Shown: positions 10,601-18,721, counted from the first letter of the stretch. The stretch is 64,000 nt of DNA from Pseudoalteromonas sp. T1lg23B (GCF_002964665.1 NZ_PQBZ01000002.1:1-64000), one strand, 5' to 3'. A program made the numbers and translations. Notes: a model not told the origin generated them from the sequence alone.

Positions 10601-10784
10601 TGTGGTTGCCAAGCTGAATGCCTTGCTTGCACAAGGCGCTTTAAACTGTAGCCGCGATTCCTTACTAGGTTCGTTACTGCATATGCATAATAACCGCATG
10701 TTTAAAGCCTATGGGCGTGAACAAGAACTGGTGATCCACGACTTGCTGCGCCGCAAATATTTTTCAGCGAATAAACAACAGTAA
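7602..10784 (+). CDS. LanB-like lanthipeptide dehydratase (full length)
   Basis: A 1060-residue class I dehydratase. The N-terminal region (about 20-760) is the lantibiotic dehydratase domain. In known members it glutamylates Ser/Thr using Glu-tRNA; the conserved CSRATPFGLFSGV motif is at about residues 103-115. The C-terminal ~280 residues (from WLSLKIYSG, about 780) form the SpaB_C/thiopeptide-type domain that eliminates glutamate, including FEKWFFIRYGDPDWHLRLRF. Both halves are on one chain, unlike split dehydratases. The gene follows LanC by 10 bp with an AAGGA site before the ATG, and its start is followed by an (aat)5 run encoding Asn. With LanC this predicts a dehydrated and cyclised peptide. 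The substrate is not encoded next to it. Confidence 0.94.
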   Translation: MNNNNNSKQSKAVIKPIQCAPFFVIRTPRLATEYLHAFGASDADNNAILNDWLAMPGVMEALYLASPSLLERIELWRNKPDSKQGKKVAQALLKYMIRMCSRATPFGLFSGVHQGQISDNTSIISGPYSADKRNTRLDMFYLSALKEHFIKHASRSEHLTYKPNSSHYFVAEQCRYIESYISDDTMQYRLSAVDSDEYFKFALSIAKTGKSFNALVEAFHHQYPEADRADVESYIQDLIDEGVLQADIPLPLTGESPDSALLKSLQAINELHTADHLATALTQIEQLDAQRSGEIAPYKQILAHLEQLPIKVQENKLFQSDVYRDFAQCQLSEMEMSRLRKQLELIAGLSADSKTSTLNNFINQFNARFEGQFVPLDVILDDESGIGISDETGYESPLIAGLMLGKKSQQQASGSSNACAMDTIIDEAISLPENRARDCIVLKSKELKAKVTNQDVVHKFPSSFAAMISLYQDDKQHPIVKLSGCTGPSSANLLGRFCHLDESLKNNVRAELQKEQAHSSEVIFAEVVHMPEGRPGNVVARPHLREYEIVFMADSSLADEYQIPLSDLHVWVEGLQVKLWSKRLNKQVVPRLSCAHNYSARSLSAYKFLCMLQHQSGRAPNFRMPSSTERSAFVPRIMLDNLILNEKTWRIPREALEAVYRKGQLDSDKLDALMTKYQLDAEVSYAIADNVLQLNLRNADMLSILLSETKGQSHIELKEVLSSHYQSRVVDAQGHHYNNELVVPFFNDNASVHRHSSDNPIANITATPIKRRFSAGSEWLSLKIYSGNSVLEQLLSERLQPLIEEQHALFEKWFFIRYGDPDWHLRLRFHGEPEILCGQLLPLLNQLLDPMIESGELHKVELMTYEREVERYGGPESMALVESLFMYDSILIAKTCALLDEYDEQLRWRVALLYTDRLLTLFEYDDEARLALISRLRDGFGREFSESNTLRKQLGNRYRDYQATLDSDFAQFNQQVPSAHDEVQNALFSLLTQWQTQAAPVVAKLNALLAQGALNCSRDSLLGSLLHMHNNRMFKAYGREQELVIHDLLRRKYFSANKQQ

Positions 10785-10910
10785 AGCAATCACATCGCTG
10801 TCGAGCGGTGTTAGCGCGCCGCTTAGTGACGTATATAAGTTTGCTCAAATGGATATGAATAACTAAGCTCAAAGGCTTCAGGCTACTGAGAAGTTATCTA
10901 AGAGTGTCAG

Positions 10911-11435
10911 ATGAAAACATTTAAATTATTGATTTTAGGTTTTTTATTACTACACAGTTATGGCGTGTCGGCAGCGAAATCATTGGTTTCTGAACTGAAA
11001 ATATTTGAGCCATACTTAGGAACTTGGCAGGCAGATTTTCCTGTTGCTGGCGGTAAACCTGCCATGCAGGATGTTAGCCATTGGGAACGAGCTTTAAATG
11101 GCACGGCCGTGCGTACTTTACATTCCATCAATGAGGGTATGTACGGTGGCGAATCTCTGATTTTTTGGGATAAAAGTAAACAAAAGGTGGTGTTTTTTTA
11201 CTTCACCACCGCTGGCTTTTACACTCAAGGCACCATGGAGGTGCAAGATGACGGCAGTTTTGTCGCCTACGAAGATGTGGCTGGGAATCAGGATGGTATT
11301 ACGCAAGTGAAGTCTACCAGCCGCTTTGTTGATGGTCAGATGGAGGTGTCTACTCAGTACTTAAAACACGGTACGTGGACACATCCAGAAAAGCGCCGCT
11401 ATACCAGATCTAGTAAAGCGGTTAAATTTCATTAA
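10911..11435 (+). CDS. Secreted small protein, possibly DUF1579/lipocalin-like
   Basis: A 174-residue protein with a clear signal peptide (KLLILGFLLLHSYGVSA). The mature part begins EPYLGTWQADFPV and is rich in beta-strand patterns and Trp/Gly turns, for example HWERALNGTAVRTLHSI and FWDKSKQKVVFFYF. This resembles the DUF1579-like single-domain beta-barrel proteins, but I cannot assign a substrate. It starts 126 bp after the LanB stop on the same strand, so it could be a distal member of that operon. It has no leader-like N-terminus and only a start-proximal hydrophobic segment, so it is not the missing precursor peptide. Confidence 0.75.
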   Translation: MKTFKLLILGFLLLHSYGVSAAKSLVSELKIFEPYLGTWQADFPVAGGKPAMQDVSHWERALNGTAVRTLHSINEGMYGGESLIFWDKSKQKVVFFYFTTAGFYTQGTMEVQDDGSFVAYEDVAGNQDGITQVKSTSRFVDGQMEVSTQYLKHGTWTHPEKRRYTRSSKAVKFH

Positions 11436-11438
11436 GGT

Positions 11439-11468
11439 AGCTAGTCGTTGTGATCACATCGACTAGCT
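11439..11468. terminator. Bidirectional hairpin between convergent genes
   Basis: Perfect 9-bp arms agctagtcg (11439-11447) and cgactagct (11460-11468) lie between the secreted-protein gene and the convergent mltD. The loop holds a tgatca palindrome. No strong T-run follows on either strand, so efficiency is uncertain. Confidence 0.5.
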
Positions 11469-11489
11469 TGTATACACAAGTGATTAAAT

Positions 11490-12770
11490 TTAAGTTTTTG
11501 ATAAAAATAACTTAAGTGTATCGCCAACCTGTAACACATCTTTTGATAGCGCATTCCACTTTTTAATTTCATTCACACTGATGTTGAAGTGTTTGGCAAT
11601 ACGCCATAGGCTGTCGCCAGTGCGCACTGTATAGTCCACTTGCTGATCTGCTAAAATGGGCAGCAGTAACGTGTCTCCAATCTTTATATTGTTACTTTTC
11701 AATTGATTAAACGTTTTAAGCTGAGAGACCGTCAATGCATGACGCTGCGCAATGACGCTTAAACTATCCCCTTTTTTGATAGAGTAATGTTGCCACTGTT
11801 TGCTTGGCATGGCGGGCAGTTTGGCCACATAGTCTTGCCATTGGTCAGCCTGTAAGGCAGGCACGACGATGTGTTCTGGTCCATCCAACAAGGCTGGGAA
11901 GCGAGTGTAGCCTGGGTTAAGGGTTTGAAGTGTACGCCAAGCTTTGTCTGTATTTAGGATCACGCCTTGGGTTAAGGGTAAAACCGCAATTGCTGTATGG
12001 TTGGGGATCTTTGGAAATTCCATTTGCTGGCTACGCAGCAGTTGGGCAGCTGCCAGTAGTTTGGGCACGTAGTGACGAGTCTGTTTGGGCAAAGGTAAAT
12101 CAAAAAAGTGAGTTGATTTACCACGCTGTTGATTATGCTTAATGGCTTGGGCTACGCGTCCTTCTCCGGTGTTGTAAGCCGCAATGGCATGATACCAATT
12201 GCCATCAAAGCGCTTATGTAAGTAGCTCAAAAAATCTAGCGCGGCATTGGTGGCATCGACAATATCTTGTCGACCGTCATACCAAGGGGTAATTTTTACG
12301 CCGTAATGTTTGGCAATTAGAGGTGTGAGTTGCCAAAGACCTGAAGCGTGCTTGTGAGAATAGGCGGTGGTGTCAAAATCGCTTTCAATTAAAGGCATTA
12401 AGGCCAGCTCTATGGGGAGCCCCCGACGTTCAACCTGTTCTACAACATATAACAGAAATGGTTTGGCTCTGTCGCTTATCACATGCATGTAGTTGGGATG
12501 TGACAAATACCAATCAACACGCGCCTGTACGCTTTCATGCGCTGAAGGGGCAAAGGTTAACTGTGAACGAATACGCTGCCATACATCATCGCTCTGCTCG
12601 TCAATGCTTGAATGTTGTACGGTGACCGTTTTTTTGTCAGCGGTGTTGGAGGTCACGTTAGCGGTGGTCGTCTTTGACAGTGATGGTGGTTTAGTAGACG
12701 TTGGAGTTGTGGTGCAGGCGCTCATCAGCGGCAGCAAACATAAAAGTGTGAAGCGAAATACATACATCAT
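11490..12770 (-). CDS. mltD: Membrane-bound lytic murein transglycosylase D
   Basis: A 426-residue lipoprotein that cleaves peptidoglycan glycan strands. The N-terminus is a lipoprotein signal with lipobox LMSAC (Cys19). The catalytic SLT-like domain has the Glu in MPLIESDFD, followed by SGLWQLTPLIAKHYG and AIAAYNTGEGRV. Two LysM cell-wall-binding repeats end the protein (HYSIKKGDSLSVIAQRH and DYTVRTGDSLWRIAKHF). Length and order match MltD. It points toward the lanthipeptide-type operon and is not part of it. Confidence 0.95.
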   Translation of the reverse strand: MMYVFRFTLLCLLPLMSACTTTPTSTKPPSLSKTTTANVTSNTADKKTVTVQHSSIDEQSDDVWQRIRSQLTFAPSAHESVQARVDWYLSHPNYMHVISDRAKPFLLYVVEQVERRGLPIELALMPLIESDFDTTAYSHKHASGLWQLTPLIAKHYGVKITPWYDGRQDIVDATNAALDFLSYLHKRFDGNWYHAIAAYNTGEGRVAQAIKHNQQRGKSTHFFDLPLPKQTRHYVPKLLAAAQLLRSQQMEFPKIPNHTAIAVLPLTQGVILNTDKAWRTLQTLNPGYTRFPALLDGPEHIVVPALQADQWQDYVAKLPAMPSKQWQHYSIKKGDSLSVIAQRHALTVSQLKTFNQLKSNNIKIGDTLLLPILADQQVDYTVRTGDSLWRIAKHFNISVNEIKKWNALSKDVLQVGDTLKLFLSKT

Positions 12771-13071
12771 GAAGTAGTCTCTGCGTTATTTGTACCGATT
12801 GTAAACAAGAGGATCGGTAGGTGTAAAGTTTGCCTAATGTAAAATGATGGGATTAATATGATATGAATCGAGTTCTTTTATTGCAGGTAATGAACGGTAA
12901 GTGAATGCTTACAATCATATTCCGATGTTCCTATGATAAACACGGTGTGAATTGAACACCACAAGCGCAAGGTGCTGAGAGTGGGGACCTGCGACACATA
13001 GTCAGCGGTGTGCACTTGGCCTGCGGGCAGGCCACAGTACTATCGCCAGATAAGCATGCCAACTCAGCGTG
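12771..13071. other. Intergenic region between mltD and fabF
   Basis: A 301-bp gap carrying the mltD promoter side. Near the fabF end there is a compact inverted repeat, ggcctgc (13018-13024) and gcaggcc (13027-13033), with a two-base centre. It could fold after fabF but lacks a T-run. I see no gene here. Confidence 0.5.
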
Positions 13072-14358
13072 CTAGTCGAGCGTCTTAAAGGCAATAGACG
13101 CATTAGTGCCACCAAAACCAAATGAATTGGACAGTGCCACATTAACCTCAACTTGCCGTGCCGATTGCATAACAAGGTCAACACCCTGACAATCAGGGTC
13201 GACATTATCTGATGTTAGATTCAGGGTAAATGGCAGCGTTTGATGCTTTAACGCTAGGACCGTAAAGACTGCCTCAATGGCTGCGGCAGCCCCTAGCAAG
13301 TGTCCTGTTTGTGACTTGGTGCCAGACACAGCAATGCGCGCGGCGTGGTCAGAGAAGGTATTTTTTATGGCTAATACTTCGATACTATCGGCTGCGGTGC
13401 TGGTGCTATGGGTGTTGATGTACTGAACATCTTGTGTGTTAAGGCCCGCCATATTGAGCGCATTTTGCATTGCTCGCTGTGCTCCAGAGCCTTGTGGATG
13501 AGGGGCGCTGAGGGCTTGTCCGGTGTAGCCGTCGCTGGTTCTACCAAAACCGACAATCTCACAATATATTTTTGCCCCACGAGTGATGGCATGATCGTAC
13601 TCTTCCAGCACCAAGCATGCAGCGCCTTCGCCCATCACAAAACCGTCTCTGTCGCGGGTGAATGGACGAGAGGCCGTCATGGGATCTGCATTTCTGGTCG
13701 ACAGCGCATTTTGTGCGTTAAATGTGGCGATGCCAACTGGTGTGACAGAAGCTTCAGCGCCTCCTGCGACGATAATGTCAGCTTCACCACTTTTAATGGC
13801 ATTACAGGCATCAATCATTGAATGTGCGCTCGCCGCACAGGCTGTGCAGTGCGCGTTGTTTGGTCCGCCGAAATTCCAGTGGCTAGCAACATATCCAGCA
13901 GCAAGATTAGGCAAGAACATTAAATTTCCAAAAGGAGACTGCTTTTTACCGCTGGCTGCTTTGGCCGCGCACAGTTCCAAACTGTTTAAGCCACCTACGC
14001 CCGTTGCAAAGTTAACCCCTATGCGGTGCTGCAATCTCTCATTGGTAAGGTTATCAAGCCCTGCTTCATGAATTGCTTCTGCGGCGGCTATCATGGCGAA
14101 CATTTGGTGGCGGTCCATTTTTTTGAGTAGCTTAGTGCGGGCGCTGTCGTCCATATGCTTAAATGGTGCCAGTGTATGCGCATCTAACTGTGAACTAATT
14201 TGAGCAGCAAAGGTTGTTTTGCAGGCAAATTGCACCGGATCAAAGTGCTCAATTGGTCGTATGCCGTGCTTGCCTTGCAGTAAATTTTCAAAGCTGGTGT
14301 GCGCGCTATCGCCTATGGGTGAGATGGCACCAATACCTGTAACAACGATTCTTCTCAT
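13072..14358 (-). CDS. fabF: Beta-ketoacyl-[acyl-carrier-protein] synthase II (FabF type)
   Basis: Condensing enzyme of fatty-acid chain elongation, 428 residues. The active-site Cys is in NAHCTACAASAHS. The two His are in INTHSTSTAADSIE and KSQTGHLLGAAAAIEA, and the C-terminal GFGGTNA loop is present. I start at ATG 14358 (MRRIVVTGIG) because it has an AAGGA site five bases upstream. A TTG 15 bases earlier lies within that ribosome-binding site. There is no acpP, fabD or fabG beside it, so this is probably a second, stand-alone KAS II copy. It lies in the accessory stretch between glmU and glmR. Confidence 0.93.
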   Translation of the reverse strand: MRRIVVTGIGAISPIGDSAHTSFENLLQGKHGIRPIEHFDPVQFACKTTFAAQISSQLDAHTLAPFKHMDDSARTKLLKKMDRHQMFAMIAAAEAIHEAGLDNLTNERLQHRIGVNFATGVGGLNSLELCAAKAASGKKQSPFGNLMFLPNLAAGYVASHWNFGGPNNAHCTACAASAHSMIDACNAIKSGEADIIVAGGAEASVTPVGIATFNAQNALSTRNADPMTASRPFTRDRDGFVMGEGAACLVLEEYDHAITRGAKIYCEIVGFGRTSDGYTGQALSAPHPQGSGAQRAMQNALNMAGLNTQDVQYINTHSTSTAADSIEVLAIKNTFSDHAARIAVSGTKSQTGHLLGAAAAIEAVFTVLALKHQTLPFTLNLTSDNVDPDCQGVDLVMQSARQVEVNVALSNSFGFGGTNASIAFKTLD

Positions 14359-14537
14359 GTTTATCCTTTTCAATTAAATTGCGTCGTGCTTGAGACGCGA
14401 ATATTGCTCAGCAATACTAAGCATGTGCCGTTGCAAAATCATGACACTGCGGTCGGTGAATTTTTTATGCGAATGTGAGCGAAAAGGCAACGTCATACGT
14501 TTAATTAAGTCCAGAACAAAAAATGTATGGGTGATTT

Positions 14538-14834
14538 ATGTTAGAAAGTGAATTAAAAGCACAATTGAGCCAGTTCATGCTAGATCCCGTTATTCTGAGC
14601 TATGCGGATGCTAACCATTATTTAGCGGGTGGCGTTGATATACACGGAAACTATCATCTACTGACCAATAAGCGAGGAGAAACACAGACCTTTAATTCAT
14701 TGCGTGAAGCCGAGGTGGCATTGGCCAATTTGGGGGTAACCGCCGTTACTTTCGAAATGCAAAGCGCTTACGATGAGATGGTTGCGTCAGAATCTGTCGG
14801 TAGCGTAAAAACCAAGCTACATCTTGTGCATTAA
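14538..14834 (+). CDS. Small cytoplasmic protein, DUF6482-like
   Basis: A 98-residue protein with no signal or membrane segment. It starts at ATG (MLESELKAQLSQFML), and the core ANHYLAGGVDIHGNYHLLTNKRGETQTFNSLREAEVALANLGV looks like a compact beta-rich domain. The pattern resembles short DUF6482-type proteins of gammaproteobacteria, judged by eye only. Function is unknown. It stands alone between the divergent fabF and glmR. Confidence 0.65.
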   Translation: MLESELKAQLSQFMLDPVILSYADANHYLAGGVDIHGNYHLLTNKRGETQTFNSLREAEVALANLGVTAVTFEMQSAYDEMVASESVGSVKTKLHLVH

Positions 14835-15065
14835 GCCTATAACGGCTCACAACAGGGACTTTTCATCTGCTATGGCTGCTTCGCACATCAGCGTAAGCGC
14901 CATAGCTGGCAACTAAATACGCCATGGTACGCACCAAGCCCAAGTAACCAGACCTATTGAAAAATAAGCACATATTTACCCACCGAAAGCTAATTTTAAA
15001 CACTAAGCTGCAACAGGTTATGGGTCACGCAAAAGAAACCTTAATTTGCAGTTGTCAACATCAAT

Positions 15066-15106
15066 AAGTTTCGTTTAAACTACGCCTAAATTACGAAACG
15101 AAACTT
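15066..15106 (+). promoter_or_regulatory. Palindromic operator upstream of glmR
   Basis: Inverted repeat aagtttcgt (15066-15074) and acgaaactt (15098-15106), with a further cgaaa repeat just inside the right arm. It ends 13 bp before the glmR start. DeoR-family repressors commonly bind TTTCG/CGAAA-type repeats, so autoregulation of glmR (and possibly glmS) is likely. Confidence 0.6.
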
Positions 15107-15119
15107 TTCTGAACGGTTC

Positions 15120-15887
15120 ATGACTAAACGAAATACCCAACAGCGCCGCCATACTATCCTTAGTCGAGTTAATGAAGAGGGTGAAGTGAGCGTTGAAGCA
15201 TTAGCTGCTGAATTTGAAACTTCAGAAGTTACGATTCGAAAGGATTTAACCGCGTTAGAAAAGAGTGGTTTATTATTACGCCGCTACGGCGGCGCAGTGG
15301 CCTTGCCGCAGGAGATCGTGGGCAGCGCCAATGGTGAACAAGATTCACGTCGTAAAACCGCGATTGCTAAGGCCGCCGCTAAGCTGATTAAAGATCATAA
15401 CCGCATCATCATTGACAGTGGCCGCACTACCGCAGCCATGATCCCCGAGTTATCTAACAAGCGTGGACTTGTGGTGATGACCAATGCCATGAATATTGCC
15501 AATCGACTTCTATCATTGGAGAACGAACCGACATTATTGATGACCGGAGGAACATGGGATCCGCATTCTGAGTCGTTTCAGGGGCAGGTTGCAGAGCAGG
15601 TGCTACGTTCTTATGATTTTGATCAGTTGTTTATTGGTGCCGATGGCATAGACGTAGCGCGCGGCACCACAACCTTTAACGAGCTGGTGGGCCTGAGTCA
15701 ACTAATGGCACAGGCGGCCAGAGAAGTGATAGTCATGGTTGAGTCTGACAAAGTAGGACGAAAAATTCCTAACCTTGAGTTGCCATGGCAACAAGTTACA
15801 ACCTTGATCACAGACGAAAATCTAGCCGACGACAAACGTCAGGCCATTGCACAAAGTGGCGTGACGGTTATTTGTGCAGCTTTATAA
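15120..15887 (+). CDS. glmR: DeoR-family regulator of the glmS region
   Basis: A 255-residue DeoR/GlpR-type repressor. The N-terminal winged helix contains RRHTILSRVNEEGEVSVEAL and SEVTIRKDLTALEKSGLLLR, the DeoR signature. The C-terminal sugar-phosphate-sensing domain (about 75-240) includes IDSGRTTAAMIPEL and DQLFIGADGID. It is followed after 79 bp by glmS. In Pseudomonas the gene in this place between glmU and glmS is called glmR, which supports the symbol. The regulator probably senses an amino-sugar phosphate and tunes GlmS supply. Confidence 0.88.
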   Translation: MTKRNTQQRRHTILSRVNEEGEVSVEALAAEFETSEVTIRKDLTALEKSGLLLRRYGGAVALPQEIVGSANGEQDSRRKTAIAKAAAKLIKDHNRIIIDSGRTTAAMIPELSNKRGLVVMTNAMNIANRLLSLENEPTLLMTGGTWDPHSESFQGQVAEQVLRSYDFDQLFIGADGIDVARGTTTFNELVGLSQLMAQAAREVIVMVESDKVGRKIPNLELPWQQVTTLITDENLADDKRQAIAQSGVTVICAAL

Positions 15888-15966
15888 ATACAGCGTTATG
15901 CAAGTACGACAACACCTTGTATAGCAAGATTAATATGACAACACCAACGTGCAAAATGGAGCAACT

Positions 15967-17787
15967 ATGTGTGGGATTGTAGGGGCGGTAGCAGAGCGCC
16001 CAGTAAATAAGATTTTAGTTGAGGGCCTAAAGCGCCTAGAGTACCGAGGCTATGACTCGGCTGGCGTGGCATTGAGCCTCAACAACACGTTAAACACGGT
16101 GAAAGCTGTGGGCAAGGTGGTTAACCTTGAACAAGCGCTCGAAAAAGCCAATGTGAAAGGCTCTACAGGGATTGCACACACGCGCTGGGCAACACACGGT
16201 GGCGTGACAGAAAGCAACGCGCACCCACACATCTCAAATAGCGAAATCGCGCTAGTACATAACGGTATTATCGAAAACCACGCGCCACTGCGCGATGCCT
16301 TAAAAGGTGATGGATACGAGTTTTTGTCAGATACCGATACCGAAGTCATGGTGCACCTAATTCATCAACTTCGCCAACAGCACGATAGTCTACTTGATGC
16401 GGTAAAGGCCGCAGTTAAGCAGCTTGAAGGTGCGTATGGCACGGTGGTTTTTGATAAAAACAACGATCAAGAAATGATTGTTGCGCGCTCAGGCAGCCCG
16501 CTGGTCATTGGCCTAGGCTTTGGTGAAAACTTCATTGCCTCTGATCAGTTAGCTCTGTTACCTGTTACTCGCAGCTTTATCTTCTTAGAAGAAGGCGATG
16601 TTGCGCGTATTACCCGTGACAGCGTAGAAATTTACGATCTCAACGGCGAATTAGTTGAGCGTGAAGTGGTTGAGTCTAACATCACCCAAGACAACTCAGG
16701 TAAGGGCGAATACCGCCACTACATGCTAAAAGAGATTTATGAGCAACCACTTGCGGTGCGAAATACGCTGGAAGGTCGCCTAGACAACGATCGTGTAGCT
16801 GTGGGTGCCTTTGGTGACAGCGCACAGCAGATCTTCAAAGATGTAAAACATGTGCAGATCATCGCCTGTGGTACCTCTTATCATTCAGGCATGGTGGCAC
16901 GTTATTGGTTGGAACAGTTTGCTGGCGTAAGTTGTAACGTGGAAATCGCTTCTGAATTCCGTTACCGCCAATCATTTGTTCATGAAAATAGCCTGTTGGT
17001 AACAATTTCTCAATCTGGTGAAACGGCAGATACCCTAGCGGCACTGCGCCTTGCTAAAGAGCAAGGTTACATGGCATCGATGACAATTTGTAACGTACCG
17101 GGTTCATCACTGGTCCGTGAATCAGACTTGGCGTTTATGACCAAAGCGGGCGCTGAAATTGGCGTTGCCTCAACTAAGGCGTTCACCACACAACTTGTGG
17201 GGTTATTGATGCTAACTGCGTCGATTGCGCAAGAAAAAGGCCTAGAACAAAGCGTCATTGTTAATGCCATAAAAACGCTGCCAAACAAACTGGAAGAAGC
17301 TCTTTCACTAGCGGGCAGCATCGAAGACTTGGCAGAAGAGTTTGCCGATAAGCACCATTCATTGTTTTTAGGTCGTGGCTCACAATACCCAATCGCAATG
17401 GAAGGCGCGTTGAAGCTGAAAGAAATTTCATATATTCACGCAGAAGCCTACGCTGCGGGCGAGTTAAAACACGGCCCACTGGCATTGATTGACGCAGACA
17501 TGCCAATCATCGTGGTAGCACCAAACAACGAGCTACTTGAAAAGCTGAAATCAAACGTGGAAGAAGTACGCGCCCGTGGCGGTATCATCTACGTATTCGC
17601 AGATAAAGACTCACACTTTGAGTCTGATGAAACCATGCGCGTGATTAACGTAAATCACGTAGAAGACATCCTAGCGCCAGTTGTATATACAATCCCACTA
17701 CAGCTACTTTCATACTACGTAGCCGTGATCAAAGGCACCGATGTAGACCAACCAAGAAACCTAGCTAAATCAGTAACGGTTGAATAA
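15967..17787 (+). CDS. glmS: Glutamine-fructose-6-phosphate aminotransferase (isomerizing)
   Basis: Makes glucosamine-6-phosphate from fructose-6-phosphate and glutamine, the first step toward UDP-GlcNAc. I start at ATG 15967 so that the mature enzyme begins with the catalytic Cys (MCGIVGAV); a GGAG site lies just upstream. The class II amidotransferase domain (1-240) carries HTRWATHGG and [10 protein letters not shown]. Two SIS domains follow ([45 protein letters not shown]), and the protein ends in KSVTVE. Length 606 fits. A strong terminator ends the unit. Confidence 0.98.
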   Translation: MCGIVGAVAERPVNKILVEGLKRLEYRGYDSAGVALSLNNTLNTVKAVGKVVNLEQALEKANVKGSTGIAHTRWATHGGVTESNAHPHISNSEIALVHNGIIENHAPLRDALKGDGYEFLSDTDTEVMVHLIHQLRQQHDSLLDAVKAAVKQLEGAYGTVVFDKNNDQEMIVARSGSPLVIGLGFGENFIASDQLALLPVTRSFIFLEEGDVARITRDSVEIYDLNGELVEREVVESNITQDNSGKGEYRHYMLKEIYEQPLAVRNTLEGRLDNDRVAVGAFGDSAQQIFKDVKHVQIIACGTSYHSGMVARYWLEQFAGVSCNVEIASEFRYRQSFVHENSLLVTISQSGETADTLAALRLAKEQGYMASMTICNVPGSSLVRESDLAFMTKAGAEIGVASTKAFTTQLVGLLMLTASIAQEKGLEQSVIVNAIKTLPNKLEEALSLAGSIEDLAEEFADKHHSLFLGRGSQYPIAMEGALKLKEISYIHAEAYAAGELKHGPLALIDADMPIIVVAPNNELLEKLKSNVEEVRARGGIIYVFADKDSHFESDETMRVINVNHVEDILAPVVYTIPLQLLSYYVAVIKGTDVDQPRNLAKSVTVE

Positions 17788-17790
17788 GAA

Positions 17791-17813
17791 AAGGCGCGAA
17801 AGCGCCTTTTTTT
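17791..17813 (+). terminator. Intrinsic terminator of glmS
   Basis: Seven-base arms aaggcgc (17791-17797) and gcgcctt (17802-17808) close a GAAA tetraloop and are followed by a run of T. This is a textbook rho-independent terminator four bases after the glmS stop codon. Confidence 0.93.
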
Positions 17814-17820
17814 GTGGGTG

Positions 17821-17880
17821 AACAATAAAGTTTCACCCCAAACAATAAAGTATCATCCCAAACAATAAAGTTTCATACTA
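17821..17880. repeat. Three tandem 20-bp repeats
   Basis: Three direct 20-bp copies, 17821-17840, 17841-17860 and 17861-17880, each beginning aacaataaag and differing by one to three bases. They begin eight bases after the glmS terminator. The core taaagt.tc resembles part of the 18-bp repeat at 1-118, though a relation is not certain. Confidence 0.85.
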
Positions 17881-17970
17881 AAATAGCTTGGCCGAGGGCT
17901 TGATAATGGAGATAACTCTGTAATTATACTTTAGAGTTGTGATCGATTTATCTAAGCGTAAAGGAAAGTT

Positions 17971-18213
17971 ATGGTTACTAGAGAGGACATGAAAGGTTGG
18001 ATCATTGAATGCCTACAATCAAGAGGTGGTTCAGGATGGCCAAAAGATGTTGCACGGTATGTATGGGAGTCCTACGAAAAAGAGCTCAGATTATCGGGTG
18101 ATTTGCTTTATACGTGGCAGTACGATTTAAGGTGGGCCGCCCAGCGACTAAGATATTCAGGAATATTAAAGCCTGTGAACGGTCGTAGAGACTTACCTTG
18201 GGAGCTAAGCTAA
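17971..18213 (+). CDS. Small winged-helix-like protein (Mrr N-terminal-like)
   Basis: An 80-residue soluble protein with a good ribosome-binding site (aaggaaag) before the ATG and its own terminator. WIIECLQSRGGSGWPKDVARYV and YTWQYDLRWAAQRLRYSGIL suggest a small winged helix like the N-terminal domain of Mrr-type restriction proteins, which place such a fold ahead of a nuclease. Here the nuclease part is absent. The role is unknown; it could be a stand-alone DNA-binding protein. Confidence 0.7.
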   Translation: MVTREDMKGWIIECLQSRGGSGWPKDVARYVWESYEKELRLSGDLLYTWQYDLRWAAQRLRYSGILKPVNGRRDLPWELS

Positions 18214-18226
18214 TTCAAATAGAGAT

Positions 18227-18251
18227 AAGCCGACCTTTGATCGGCTTTTCG
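18227..18251 (+). terminator. Intrinsic terminator after the winged-helix gene
   Basis: Arms aagccga (18227-18233) and tcggctt (18241-18247) around a seven-base loop, followed by ttttc. It lies 14 bases after the stop codon at 18213. Confidence 0.8.
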
Positions 18252-18278
18252 TCATTTCTGTTATGTATCTTTAACTTA

Positions 18279-18497
18279 CTAGAAATTAAGAAGGAATTCT
18301 AAATCGTTAAAACACCAATTTGCTTTTATTATGAATTGCTTCTCTATTTTGAGAATGTCAGACCCGTTAAAATCTGAAAGCTCAATTTGCGCTTTTTCAT
18401 GTCTATCTATGGAAAGCCAGTACGTATTAGTTTCTTCATTGAAGAAAAACCAGCACTTATATAAATCACCGATGATTTTATCAACTAAACAGGACAG
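18279..18497 (-). pseudogene. Truncated gene remnant, 5' end missing
   Basis: On the minus strand a 72-codon frame runs from just after a TGA (18498-18500) to a TAG at 18279-18281. It has no ATG, GTG or TTG start. Its translation has the mixed polar/hydrophobic pattern of a real protein (DKIIGDLYKCWFFFNEETN, YWLSIDRHEKAQIELSDFNG, ANWCFNDLEFLLNF). The upstream limit coincides with gtgactgtcc, the same decamer that recurs in the repeat array on the far side of the nearby transposase. I infer that repeat insertion removed the start of this gene. I do not recognise the family. The opposite-strand 71-codon frame at 18331-18546 has a less protein-like composition. Confidence 0.4.
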
Positions 18498-18721
18498 TCA
18501 CTTTAAAAATAGTACTTTAAAAATAGAGATAAAACACGCGAATTAAGCCTTTTCCTAGCCAGCTCACGTCATTTGGTGAACCATGTAACCAAAAATACCC
18601 CGTTATTGAGTAGTGATTATTTCAACAGAATGATTTTTCACAAATTACCCAATATTTTAAGCGCAATGAGGCCTGCCTGTTACAGCATATTACGTTGGGT
18701 GCGATAATTGTTAGTTGGTTC

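Noticed and set aside
10911..11435. Secreted 174-residue protein considered as the lanthipeptide substrate
   Set aside because: It has a Sec-type signal peptide and a folded beta-rich domain without Cys in the mature part, so it cannot form lanthionine rings.
18331..18546. 71-codon plus-strand frame
   Set aside because: It is the antisense of the more protein-like remnant frame on the minus strand and has an unnatural Ser/Lys-rich composition.
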